64,000 nucleotides of DNA from an uncultured Pelagibacteraceae bacterium (lineage in GTDB: Bacteria > Pseudomonadota > Alphaproteobacteria > Pelagibacterales > Pelagibacteraceae), in assembly GCA_905616445.1 (NCBI GenBank), contig CAJQSV010000001.1:62001-126000 (forward strand). The letters run 5' to 3'. Shown one piece after another: positions 40,736 through 49,218 of the stretch. Within the stretch, counting starts at the first letter, position 1. Each line of letters opens with the position of its first letter. The notes below the pieces were generated by a model. The model was not told where the DNA came from. It was given only the letters and a program-made list of their open reading frames with translations, and ran no database searches. The position numbers and the translations under genes are program-made.

Positions 40736-43061
40736 TCCTATATATTATCTAATTTTTTTTTTAATTTTTAATTTAAGCTTAACAGCCCAGGAATTAGAAA
40801 TTAAATCTGAAAAAGTACAATATGATAATATTAATAAAGTTACTGTTCTTGAAGGCAATGTAAATGTAAATGATGAAAAAGGTAACAAACTTTTTTCAGA
40901 ATATGCAAATTACAGTGAACTTGATGGAATAATCGAAACAAAAGGTGATACAAAAATTATAACCTCGGGTGGTTATGAAGTTTTTAGTAACAACGTGATA
41001 TTTGATAATAAAAAGAGTTTAATATATTCAAACAATAAAACTAAAATTAGAGATAAAGATGGCAATAATGTATCTGTTGAAATGTTTAACTATTCTATTT
41101 TAACTAATATTTTTTTTTCAAAAGGAAATATTAAAATAAAAGATATAAATAACAATGACTACAATTTTTCTGAAATTTATATAGATGAGAACAAAAAAAA
41201 AATTATAGGTTCAGATGTTAAGGCTTTTTTAAATCAATCCGATATTTCTATGAACGGTAGTTATGAACCAAGATTTTTTGCAAATACTATGTCGTTGTCC
41301 AAAAAAACAAATACATATGAAAAAGGAATACTTACCTACTGCAAAAATAGGGAGGGTGACAAATGTCCCCCGTGGACACTACAGTCAAAAAAAATCAAGC
41401 ATGACTTAGCAAAAAAAACAATTTATTATGATAATGTTGTTTTAAAAGTTTACGATTTTCCAATTTTTTTTTCTCCAAAATTTTCACACCCTGATCCTAC
41501 GGTTAAAAGAAGATCCGGTCTTTTAGCTCCGTCTCTTACAAATAGTACTACTTTGGGCTCCGGTATTGCTACACCATATTTTTGGAATATTGCAAAAGAT
41601 AAAGATCTTACCTTTACTCCAAAATTATACCTTAATGAAAACCCTCTTCTTTTAGCTGAGTATAGGCAAGATTTTGTTAATTCATTTTTGATTGTAGATG
41701 CTGGTTACTCACAAGGTTATAAAAATAAAAATAAAAAAAAATCAAATGGTGGTCGAGCCCATTTTTTTTCTAATTTTATTATGAATTTATTAAATGAAGA
41801 AGAAAAAAAAAGCAGTCTTGAAATAAATATAGAAAAAGTATCAAACGATACTTATTTAAAGGTGTATGATGTTAAAAGTTCTTTAGCAGATAAAGATAAA
41901 GTCGTATTAGAAAATAAATTTAATTATACCTACGAACACAAAGATTTTTACTTTGGGCTGACTCCTAGTGTTTACGAGAACACAGGTGTGGCTGGTAACT
42001 TACGGTATGAATATTTACTACCGCTAAGTATAGAAAAAAATATTATGTCTAGTGATAAATATGGATTTTTAGACATAAATTCTAATTTAAGACTTAGAAA
42101 CTATGAAACTAATAAAAAAACTGATTTCTTTGTCAACAATTTTAACTGGAAGTCAAACAAATGGATAAATTCACTAGGATTAGAAAACTATTTTGGCGGT
42201 CAAGTTAAAACTGTAAATTATGATGCAAAAAATACCAGTGAATATAAAAATAATAAAAAAAACTCTGAAGTACATTCATCCTTAGGTTTTTTTTCTAAAC
42301 TGGCATTGTATAAAGAAGATTTTACTAAGAACAAATTTTATACTTTTACACCTAAATTTCTTTTGAGATACGCACCTGGTCATATGCGTAGAATTGAAAG
42401 TGGAAAACTAAATTATGGAAATTTATTTAATTTAAATAAAACTAATGAACTTGATGTGATAGAAACTGGTTTGAGTACTTCCGTAGGTTTTGAATATAAA
42501 AAAAATAAATTAAGCGAGACAAATATACTCGGAGAGGAAGAGCTTTCATTCTCAATTGGTCAGGTAATTAGTGCTAAAGAAAATATGGACATCCCATCAA
42601 GTACTTCATTAGATCAACGTTTCTCTGATATCGTTGGACGGGCTAAATATAACATCAGTAATAAGGTAAATTTAAATTATAATTTTTCTATAGATCAAGG
42701 ATACAAAACATTTAACTATAATGAAATGGGAGCAGATTTTACATTTGATAAAGCAAAATTTAATGTAGGTTATTTGCAAGAAAAAGATCATATAGGTAAT
42801 CAAGAATTTTTTCAAACAGGAGTTGATTATAAACTCAACAACTCTTCAGAATTAAGTTTTAATACAAAAAGAAATCTTTTAACTAGTTCTGCAGAATTTT
42901 ATAATTTGAGTTATAATTATATTAACGATTGTTTGAAAGCAGGTGTAGCTTATCGAAGAGAATTCTATACAGATAGAGACATTGAGCCAGAAAATACATT
43001 AATGTTTACAATATCTATAGTTCCATTTGCTCAAATTAATAGCCCAGGATTACGTAGATGA
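40725..43061 (+). CDS. lptD: LptD, outer-membrane LPS assembly protein
   Basis: LptD is the outer-membrane barrel that inserts LPS, working with lipoprotein LptE. A signal peptide (about 1-21) precedes an LptA-like jellyroll domain with repeated beta strands (about 24-180). A large C-terminal barrel follows. The typical CPPWTL motif and the SGLLAPSL stretch are present. Only three cysteines are visible: two near residue 206-215 and one in NDCLKAG. The adjacent Cys-Cys pair of E. coli LptD is therefore absent. At 778 residues it is full length. Confidence 0.93.
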   Translation: MKNSPIYYLIFFLIFNLSLTAQELEIKSEKVQYDNINKVTVLEGNVNVNDEKGNKLFSEYANYSELDGIIETKGDTKIITSGGYEVFSNNVIFDNKKSLIYSNNKTKIRDKDGNNVSVEMFNYSILTNIFFSKGNIKIKDINNNDYNFSEIYIDENKKKIIGSDVKAFLNQSDISMNGSYEPRFFANTMSLSKKTNTYEKGILTYCKNREGDKCPPWTLQSKKIKHDLAKKTIYYDNVVLKVYDFPIFFSPKFSHPDPTVKRRSGLLAPSLTNSTTLGSGIATPYFWNIAKDKDLTFTPKLYLNENPLLLAEYRQDFVNSFLIVDAGYSQGYKNKNKKKSNGGRAHFFSNFIMNLLNEEEKKSSLEINIEKVSNDTYLKVYDVKSSLADKDKVVLENKFNYTYEHKDFYFGLTPSVYENTGVAGNLRYEYLLPLSIEKNIMSSDKYGFLDINSNLRLRNYETNKKTDFFVNNFNWKSNKWINSLGLENYFGGQVKTVNYDAKNTSEYKNNKKNSEVHSSLGFFSKLALYKEDFTKNKFYTFTPKFLLRYAPGHMRRIESGKLNYGNLFNLNKTNELDVIETGLSTSVGFEYKKNKLSETNILGEEELSFSIGQVISAKENMDIPSSTSLDQRFSDIVGRAKYNISNKVNLNYNFSIDQGYKTFNYNEMGADFTFDKAKFNVGYLQEKDHIGNQEFFQTGVDYKLNNSSELSFNTKRNLLTSSAEFYNLSYNYINDCLKAGVAYRREFYTDRDIEPENTLMFTISIVPFAQINSPGLRR

Positions 43062-43696
43062 AAAATGTTAACTTGATAGTTCTGTTTTTTTTTTTTTTAA
43101 TCAATAATTTTGTTTCTTCAGATTTAGGTTCAGAAATCAATAATAGAATAGTGGTAAAAGTTGGGAACTTAGTGATCACGTCGATAGACTTGGAAAATGA
43201 AATAGTTACAAATCTATTAATTAATAGGCGCGAAATTACACAAGAAAATATCAATAATAATAAAAATTACGCTATTAAAAATTTAATAAGTAAATCAATA
43301 AAAAAAAGTGAAATTAAAAAATATGAAATTAAAAATTATAGTGAAAAGGATTTAGAAAATTATATTAGAGATGTAGCAAAAAATTTAAGTACAAATACAA
43401 CTGGTCTAAAAGAAATTTTTAATCAGACTGGTGTTAATTATGAATTATTTGTGGAGAAGCATGAGATAGAACTTTTGTGGAACACTTTAATTTTTAATAT
43501 TTATAAAAATCAAATAAATATAAATATTTTTGATGTTGAAAATGAAGTCAAAAAAATTGAAGAAAATAAGAATAGAGAAATAACACCAAAAATTAAACAG
43601 GATATTTTAAATAAAAAAAAACAAGAAAAGTTAGAATTATTTTCCCGATCTCATTTCTCTAATTTAGAAAATACTGTTAATGTAGATTTTCAATGA
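43058..43696 (+). CDS. SurA-like periplasmic chaperone lacking a PPIase domain
   Basis: This is a 212-residue protein between lptD and pdxA, the normal place of surA. A signal peptide (LIVLFFFFLINNFVSS) is followed by the SurA N-terminal motif NRIVVKVGNLVITSIDLENEI and a lysine/asparagine-rich helical region. No parvulin PPIase domain is present, whereas E. coli SurA has two. It may still act as a chaperone for outer-membrane proteins, since the chaperone activity of SurA lies mainly in its N and C parts. This role is inference. Confidence 0.75.
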   Translation: MKNVNLIVLFFFFLINNFVSSDLGSEINNRIVVKVGNLVITSIDLENEIVTNLLINRREITQENINNNKNYAIKNLISKSIKKSEIKKYEIKNYSEKDLENYIRDVAKNLSTNTTGLKEIFNQTGVNYELFVEKHEIELLWNTLIFNIYKNQININIFDVENEVKKIEENKNREITPKIKQDILNKKKQEKLELFSRSHFSNLENTVNVDFQ

Positions 43697-44652
43697 AAAA
43701 TTTAATTGCTATAGTAGCAGGAGAACCTAATAGTATAAATTCAGAAATTATAGTCAAAGCATGGAAAAAAAATAAGGGGCTTAAAAATTTATTTATTATT
43801 GGAAACTATTCTCTCTTAAAAAACCAAATTATTCAATTGGGTTATAAAATTCCATTAATTAAAATCAGCGAACTTAAAGATTTTAAAAGAGAGGAAAAAC
43901 TTGTTATACTGGACGTCCCTCTAAAATTTGAAAAAAAACTCAGTGTAAAATCCTCTGAAGCAAAAACCTATATATTTAAATGCTTTGACATCGCTCATCG
44001 TCTAGCAATTAAAAAAAAAATTATAGGATTTATAAACGCACCTATTAATAAAAAAATTTTTGAAGGTAAATATTTGGGTGTTACTGAATATCTTTCAAAA
44101 ATGAATAAAAGCAAAAATAAAGAAGTTATGATGATTCACAACAAAGAATTGTCAGTTGTTCCTTTGACTACACATGTAGAAATAAAAGATGTAACTAATA
44201 AAATTACTTTTAATTTTATAAAAAAAAAAATTATTAGTCTTAACAAGTTATATTTAAAATTATTTAAAATAAAACCCAAAATTGCTATTTTAGGTTTAAA
44301 CCCTCACAACAGTGAAAATAAAACACAATCAATTGAAAATAAAATTATTAGACCTGTTATAATTAAATTAAAAAAACTTAAAATAAATATTAAAGGACCT
44401 TTTCCTGCGGATACAGCGTTCAACAGGCAAAATATAATCTCTTATGATATAATCGTAGGCATGTATCACGATCAAGTTTTAGCACCCTTCAAAGCGCTTT
44501 ATGGATACGATGCCATTAATATAACATTAGGTTTAAAATATCTTAGAGTGTCACCAGATCATGGAACTGCGCAAGATATTATTGGCCTAAATAAAGCAAA
44601 TCCACAAAGCCTAATAAGCGCCATCAATTTTTTAAATAAATTTAATGATTAA
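43693..44652 (+). CDS. pdxA: 4-hydroxythreonine-4-phosphate dehydrogenase
   Basis: PdxA oxidises 4-phosphohydroxy-threonine in the DXP-dependent vitamin B6 pathway. Conserved features are the opening AIVAGEPNSINSEI, FINAPINK, the metal-binding histidine region VPLTTHV, LNPHNSEN, GPFPADTAFN, YHDQVLAPFKAL, and SPDHGTAQDI. At 319 residues it is complete. It overlaps both surA-like and rsmA genes, preserving the classic lptD-surA-pdxA-rsmA order. Confidence 0.95.
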   Translation: MKNLIAIVAGEPNSINSEIIVKAWKKNKGLKNLFIIGNYSLLKNQIIQLGYKIPLIKISELKDFKREEKLVILDVPLKFEKKLSVKSSEAKTYIFKCFDIAHRLAIKKKIIGFINAPINKKIFEGKYLGVTEYLSKMNKSKNKEVMMIHNKELSVVPLTTHVEIKDVTNKITFNFIKKKIISLNKLYLKLFKIKPKIAILGLNPHNSENKTQSIENKIIRPVIIKLKKLKINIKGPFPADTAFNRQNIISYDIIVGMYHDQVLAPFKALYGYDAINITLGLKYLRVSPDHGTAQDIIGLNKANPQSLISAINFLNKFND

Positions 44653-45436
44653 ACCAAAAAAATCTTTAGGACAAAATTTTCTGATTGACAATAATATTTT
44701 AAATAAAATTGTACAATTAGCTGAAATAAATAATTGTGACATCGTGGAAATAGGTCCTGGAACAGGAAATTTAACAAAAAAAATTATAGAACAAAAACCA
44801 AAAAAATTAATTCTAATTGAAAAAGATCACAAATTAACTACCAATTTAAAAAATGAATTTAAGGAATATAATAATCTTAAAATTTTTAATGAGGATATTT
44901 TAAAATTTGATTTAGAGGAAAAAATAAAAAAAAATTCAATAATTATTGGTAATCTACCATACAATATCTCTTCACAAATATTAGTTAAATTAATCAAATT
45001 TAAAGAATGGCTACCTAAATATAAAAAATTAATATTAATGTTCCAAAAAGAAGTCGCAGATAAAATAATAGCTAAATATAACTCATCTCATTATGGTAGG
45101 CTATCTATACTAACTGCTGCCAGATTAAAAATTACTAAGCACTTTAACGTTTCGCCTAATAGCTTTTATCCTATACCGAAAGTCAAATCTACAGTCTTAG
45201 TGTTAGAGCCGATTATAAATAAAGATTTTAAAGTAAAAAATATTAAAAATTTAGAAAATATTTCTCATATTTTTTTTTCACGAAAAAGAAAAATGATAAA
45301 TAAAGCATTCAATAAGTTATTTAAAAACCCCCTTGAAGTTGCAGAGAAAATAAATATAAATTTGAATTTAAGACCCAGTGCACTGTCTGAAAGAGAATAC
45401 TTTAAGATTACAGAATCTTTTGAAAAACAAATTTAA
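44645..45436 (+). CDS. rsmA: 16S rRNA dimethyladenosine methyltransferase
   Basis: RsmA (KsgA) dimethylates two adjacent adenosines near the 3' end of 16S rRNA. It has SAM-binding EIGPGTGNLT, the N6-adenine methyltransferase motif GNLPYNIS, and the SLGQNFLID start. Length (263) is normal. It is the last gene of the lptFGD unit. Its stop shares the palindrome TTAA with the gmk stop on the other strand. Confidence 0.97.
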   Translation: MIKPKKSLGQNFLIDNNILNKIVQLAEINNCDIVEIGPGTGNLTKKIIEQKPKKLILIEKDHKLTTNLKNEFKEYNNLKIFNEDILKFDLEEKIKKNSIIIGNLPYNISSQILVKLIKFKEWLPKYKKLILMFQKEVADKIIAKYNSSHYGRLSILTAARLKITKHFNVSPNSFYPIPKVKSTVLVLEPIINKDFKVKNIKNLENISHIFFSRKRKMINKAFNKLFKNPLEVAEKININLNLRPSALSEREYFKITESFEKQI

Positions 45437-46014
45437 ATAGCGTTATTTTTTTCAGATAAAATAATTTTTTCTATTTGTGAAAAGCAGTGCTCTAAATTAT
45501 CGTTTACAATAACATGATCATAATCTGACCAATGATGAATATCATTGTCGTAGGCTTTTAATCTTTTCGAAATAATATCAATATTATCCTGGTTTCTCTG
45601 TATCAATCTATTTTCCAGTTCCTTTTTATCAGGTGGTAGTAAAAATATTTTAATTAATTTAAGTTCTTTAAATCTGGATAATTGTTGAGTTCCCTGCCAA
45701 TCAATATCAAATAAAATATTATTATTATTTTTTAATAATTTATTGACAGAATTTCTTGCAGTTCCATAATAATTGTCAAAAATTTTTGCATATTCATAAA
45801 ATTCATTATTAGAAATTCTTTTTTTAAACTCTTCGTGATTTATAAAAAAATAGTCTATTCCCTCAACTTCGTTTGATCTAGGTTTTCTTGTGGTGTGTGA
45901 AACTGATATTTTAAAATTTTGATATTTTTGTTGAATTTTTTTGGTTAGTGTTGTTTTTCCAGCTCCTGAAGGAGAAGATAAAATTAACATTATACTACCA
46001 TTGCTGGAGGTCAT
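45433..46014 (-). CDS. gmk: Guanylate kinase
   Basis: Gmk phosphorylates GMP to GDP. The P-loop SSPSGAGKTTL, the GMP-binding segments SHTTRKPRSNEVEGIDYFF and the FDIDWQGTQQL stretch are clear. At 193 residues it is typical. It follows acpP by 23 bases. In most alphaproteobacteria fabF, mltG and often a YicC-like gene lie between acpP and gmk, so this junction looks like a compacted version. Confidence 0.96.
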   Translation of the reverse strand: MTSSNGSIMLILSSPSGAGKTTLTKKIQQKYQNFKISVSHTTRKPRSNEVEGIDYFFINHEEFKKRISNNEFYEYAKIFDNYYGTARNSVNKLLKNNNNILFDIDWQGTQQLSRFKELKLIKIFLLPPDKKELENRLIQRNQDNIDIISKRLKAYDNDIHHWSDYDHVIVNDNLEHCFSQIEKIILSEKNNAI

Positions 46015-46037
46015 ATAAAATATTTTATAAAAAAAAT

Positions 46038-46277
46038 TTAACTAGTAGCTTTGCCTTCAATAAATTTGATAGCATCACCAACCGTTAAAATTTTTTCCGC
46101 TTCACTGTCGGAGATTTCAGAGCCAAATTCTTCTTCGAATGCCATAACTAATTCAACTGTATCTAAACTGTCTGCACCTAGATCATCTATAAAACTTGCT
46201 TCGTTAACTACTTTATCTTCTTCTACACCAAGGTGATCTGCTACTATTTTTTTAACTTTTACGCTTACATCTGACAT
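46038..46277 (-). CDS. acpP: Acyl carrier protein
   Basis: AcpP holds growing acyl chains on a phosphopantetheine arm during fatty acid and lipid A synthesis. The attachment serine is in [13 protein letters not shown]. The 79-residue acidic helical protein has the usual length. It is separated from fabG by 57 bases and has more ordinary codon choice than its neighbours, as expected for a highly expressed gene. It is part of the fabD-fabG-acpP group. Confidence 0.97.
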   Translation of the reverse strand: MSDVSVKVKKIVADHLGVEEDKVVNEASFIDDLGADSLDTVELVMAFEEEFGSEISDSEAEKILTVGDAIKFIEGKATS

Positions 46278-46334
46278 TTAAATTCCTATATTCGGTTTTA
46301 GTAAAATTTGTTCTTAAATCAATATTAATAATTG

Positions 46335-47066
46335 TCAAGCCATATACATGCCTCCATTAACATGTATTGTTTCTCCTGTTATATAATCCGACATCTCTGA
46401 TGCAAGAAAAGCTGCACAATTAGCTACGTCTTCGCCCTTACCAAGGTCGCCTCTTGGTATTTTGGATACAAGTATTTCTTTAAACTCTTCTTTAATTTTA
46501 TCTGTCATCTCAGTTTTTATAAATCCTGGGGAAATACAATTTATATTTATATTTTTTCTCGCATATTCAATCGCTAAACTCTTTGAAAAACCAATAATAC
46601 CCGCTTTAGAAGCAGCGTAGTTTGCCTGACCAAGATTACCTGTGTGAGCAACGATAGAGGTAATATTGATAATTTTTCCTTGTTTGTTTTTTAACATTTT
46701 TTTTATGGCTTGTTTACACATTAAAAAAGTTGAGGTTAAATTAATATCAATTACTTTTTTCCAATTTTCATCAGTTAGTCTTATTGAAAGATTATCTAAA
46801 GTAATGCCAGCATTGTTCGTTAAAACATCAATGCCACCTAATTCTAAATAGCAAGAATCTACAAATTTTTCTATTTCTGAATGTTGATCGAGTTTAAATG
46901 ATTTTATCTTAATATTTTTAAATTCACTTTTTAACTTATCTAGTTTATCTTCATTTGTCCCTGTAGCTAAAATAGCTGAACCTAGTTCGTAAAATTTTTT
47001 TACTAAACTATAGCCTATCCCGCCAGTTGCTCCTGTTATTAATATTTTTTTATCTTTAAGATTCAT
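46335..47066 (-). CDS. fabG: 3-oxoacyl-ACP reductase FabG
   Basis: FabG reduces 3-ketoacyl-ACP with NADPH in the fatty acid elongation cycle. It is a short-chain dehydrogenase with cofactor motif ITGATGGIG, the NNAG segment, and the catalytic tyrosine and lysine in YAASKAG. The C-terminus NVNGGMYM-type ending (HVNGGMYMA) is typical of FabG. Length (243) is standard. It overlaps fabD by 11 bases. Confidence 0.96.
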   Translation of the reverse strand: MNLKDKKILITGATGGIGYSLVKKFYELGSAILATGTNEDKLDKLKSEFKNIKIKSFKLDQHSEIEKFVDSCYLELGGIDVLTNNAGITLDNLSIRLTDENWKKVIDINLTSTFLMCKQAIKKMLKNKQGKIINITSIVAHTGNLGQANYAASKAGIIGFSKSLAIEYARKNININCISPGFIKTEMTDKIKEEFKEILVSKIPRGDLGKGEDVANCAAFLASEMSDYITGETIHVNGGMYMA

Positions 47067-47988
47067 TCTTCAAATTTTTAATATCATCAATTGTATTAAT
47101 ACTAAAGGAATTACTATTCGGAAGTATTCTTTTTACTAAACCTGTTAAAACTTTACCGGGTCCTATCTCTATAAATTCTTGTACTTTTTTTTCACCCATA
47201 AAAACTACACTTTCTCTCCACCTTACTTTTGAGTAAATTTGTTGTACTAATATTTTCTTAATATCTTCTGGACTGCTCGTGGGTAAAGCAGTTACGTTGC
47301 TTATTATTTCAAAGTCAGGTTTTTTAAATTTTACTGCGTCTATTTTTTCTTTCATTTTAATTGCCGCAGGATTCATCAAAGAACAATGAAATGGTGCGCT
47401 GACTGGCAAGAGTATACATTTTTTTTTATTTTTTTTTAAATTATTTTTTAATTCTTCAATGGCTTCTACGTTGCCACTTACAATAATTTGCCCATGTGCA
47501 TTATCATTAGCAATTTCACACACGCCTTTGAATTTAAGCTGAGACATATGGTTATTAATTTCCGTTATATCTGCGCCAAGAATTGCTAACATGGCACCCT
47601 TTCCTACTGGTACTGCCTCTTGCATAAATTTACCTCTTTCAAAAAGTAAACGCAAAGAGTCTTGAAAACTTAAAGCATTAGCACACAACAACGAACTATA
47701 CTCTCCCAAAGAGTGACCAGCAAAATATTTAATTTTATCTAAACTAAAATTAAATTCATTTTTTAGAACTGTAAAAATAGAGTAACTTACAAGAAGTATA
47801 GATGGCTGGGTATTTTGGGTCAGCTTAAGATCAATGTCAGGTCCATCTAATATGATTTTAGAAATTTTAAACTTTAGTGTTTCATCCGCTTCATCAAACA
47901 ACTTTTTAACAGCAGAAAAATTATTGTAAAATTCAGATCCCATACCTACTATTTGAGAACCTTGACCTGGAAATAATATAGCTTTCAT
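47056..47988 (-). CDS. fabD: Malonyl-CoA:ACP transacylase
   Basis: FabD loads malonyl groups onto ACP. The N-terminal FPGQGSQ, the nucleophile motif GHSLGEYS and the later catalytic histidine in PVSAPFHCSLM are all present. At 310 residues it is normal. It is the first gene of the fabD-fabG-acpP-gmk group and diverges from rpsF across about 100 bases. Confidence 0.96.
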   Translation of the reverse strand: MKAILFPGQGSQIVGMGSEFYNNFSAVKKLFDEADETLKFKISKIILDGPDIDLKLTQNTQPSILLVSYSIFTVLKNEFNFSLDKIKYFAGHSLGEYSSLLCANALSFQDSLRLLFERGKFMQEAVPVGKGAMLAILGADITEINNHMSQLKFKGVCEIANDNAHGQIIVSGNVEAIEELKNNLKKNKKKCILLPVSAPFHCSLMNPAAIKMKEKIDAVKFKKPDFEIISNVTALPTSSPEDIKKILVQQIYSKVRWRESVVFMGEKKVQEFIEIGPGKVLTGLVKRILPNSNSFSINTIDDIKNLKNES

Positions 47989-48021
47989 TTGTATTAATGC
48001 TTTTTTATCACATTATTAGTA

Positions 48022-48050
48022 TTGAATTGAAGAATTTATAATAGTATAAA
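48022..48050 (+). promoter_or_regulatory. Sigma70-type promoter for rpsF-rpsR-rplI
   Basis: TTGAAT and TATAAA are separated by exactly 17 bases. The predicted transcript would begin near 48057, giving a leader of about 30 bases before rpsF. Both hexamers are near consensus, as expected for a ribosomal protein operon. The leader contains a short ATG-start frame overlapping the rpsF start. Confidence 0.6.
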
Positions 48051-48088
48051 ACCGTTCTTTTAATAAATAAATAATTAATGACTGCCGA

Positions 48089-48424
48089 ATGAATTTTTAC
48101 GAACATACATTGATAGCTAAACAAGATCTATCTACCCCTGAATTAAACAATATAGAGAAAAAATATAAAGATATCATCACTAAAACAGATGGAAAAGTTA
48201 TAAAAGTCGAAAAATGGGGCTTACTTAGTTTTGCTAAAAAAATTAAATCTTATAATAAAGGATTTTATATTCACTATAAATTTGAATCTGAAAATAAAAC
48301 TTTAGAAGAAATGAGAAGAAATAGTGTAATTGACAACTCTCTTCTGAGACATTTAACTGTAAAATACAAAAAATTAGACACTGAAACAGAATATTTTAAA
48401 GAAGGTAATGAAAAGAAAAAATAA
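48089..48424 (+). CDS. rpsF: 30S ribosomal protein S6
   Basis: S6 binds S18 on the platform of the small subunit. The opening [15 protein letters not shown] and the later [21 protein letters not shown] are typical. It has 111 residues, with a charged tail. The start at 48089 fits the family; a four-codon upstream frame ends across it (ATGA). It overlaps rpsR by 17 bases, in keeping with tight S6-S18 coupling. Confidence 0.97.
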   Translation: MNFYEHTLIAKQDLSTPELNNIEKKYKDIITKTDGKVIKVEKWGLLSFAKKIKSYNKGFYIHYKFESENKTLEEMRRNSVIDNSLLRHLTVKYKKLDTETEYFKEGNEKKK

Positions 48425-48680
48425 TAAATTTAATAAAAGACCACAAAATCCTTTAAACAAACTTAGTTTGTTTCAAAAGTCAGATTCTAGATTTTCTAAA
48501 AAATGTCCTTTATCTGGAAAAGAAGCTCCAGTGATAGATTATAAAAATGTTAAATTATTAAAAAGATATATTTCAGACACAGATAAAATTATGCCTTCAA
48601 GAATAACTTCTGTTTCACAAAACAAACAGAGAAAATTAACAAGTGAAATAAAAAAAGCTAAAATTTTAGGTTTGATTTAA
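48408..48680 (+). CDS. rpsR: 30S ribosomal protein S18
   Basis: S18 pairs with S6 and contacts 16S rRNA. The C-terminal core is well conserved: [15 protein letters not shown], then [18 protein letters not shown]. The N-terminus is basic and asparagine-rich with a single cysteine in KKCPLSGK. Length (90) is slightly above the E. coli protein (75). It lies between rpsF and rplI with an overlap on one side and two bases on the other. Confidence 0.96.
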   Translation: MKRKNNKFNKRPQNPLNKLSLFQKSDSRFSKKCPLSGKEAPVIDYKNVKLLKRYISDTDKIMPSRITSVSQNKQRKLTSEIKKAKILGLI

Positions 48681-48682
48681 TT

Positions 48683-49138
48683 ATGCAGATTATACTTATA
48701 GAAAATATTATGAAGCTTGGAAAAATTGGAGACCAAGTTGAGGTAAAAAATGGTTTCGCTAGAAATTATTTATTAAGACAGGGTAAGGCTTTAAGGGCAA
48801 GTAAGGAAAACATTGAGTTTGTAAGTAAAAAAAAAGTTGAATTAAACAAAAAAAATGAAGATGCAAAAGCCCAATCTAATGAAATAGCCTCAAAAATTAC
48901 AAATAAAGTTTTAAAATTTAACAAAGAGTCTAAAGAAAATGGGGAACTTTATGGTTCAATAAAACCTAAAGAAGTTTCTAGCGCTTTTAAAACAATGTTA
49001 AAAGTTGAAATTAATCCTTCACAAATAGATTTAAGACAAGAAATTAAGAAAATTGGTAAATATCAAATTAATGTGAACCTTCCTGCTGATGTTACTTCGA
49101 GTGTCAATTTACACGTTGATAAAATAGATTCTATATAA
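48683..49138 (+). CDS. rplI: 50S ribosomal protein L9
   Basis: L9 is an elongated protein near the L1 stalk. The N-terminal RNA-binding domain is clear: MQIILIENIMKLGKIGDQVEVKNGFARNYL. A lysine-rich connecting helix and a C-terminal domain (ENGELYGSIKPKE) follow. At 151 residues it is full length. It ends the rpsF-rpsR-rplI unit; dnaB starts 80 bases later and may be cotranscribed. Confidence 0.96.
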   Translation: MQIILIENIMKLGKIGDQVEVKNGFARNYLLRQGKALRASKENIEFVSKKKVELNKKNEDAKAQSNEIASKITNKVLKFNKESKENGELYGSIKPKEVSSAFKTMLKVEINPSQIDLRQEIKKIGKYQINVNLPADVTSSVNLHVDKIDSI

Positions 49139-49218
49139 ATTTCATTTTTCCACAGGTAGAAAAAAAAGTGAGTAACTTTTAAGTTTCTATTATTTTAAGT
49201 TCAATTATTATTTCACTT

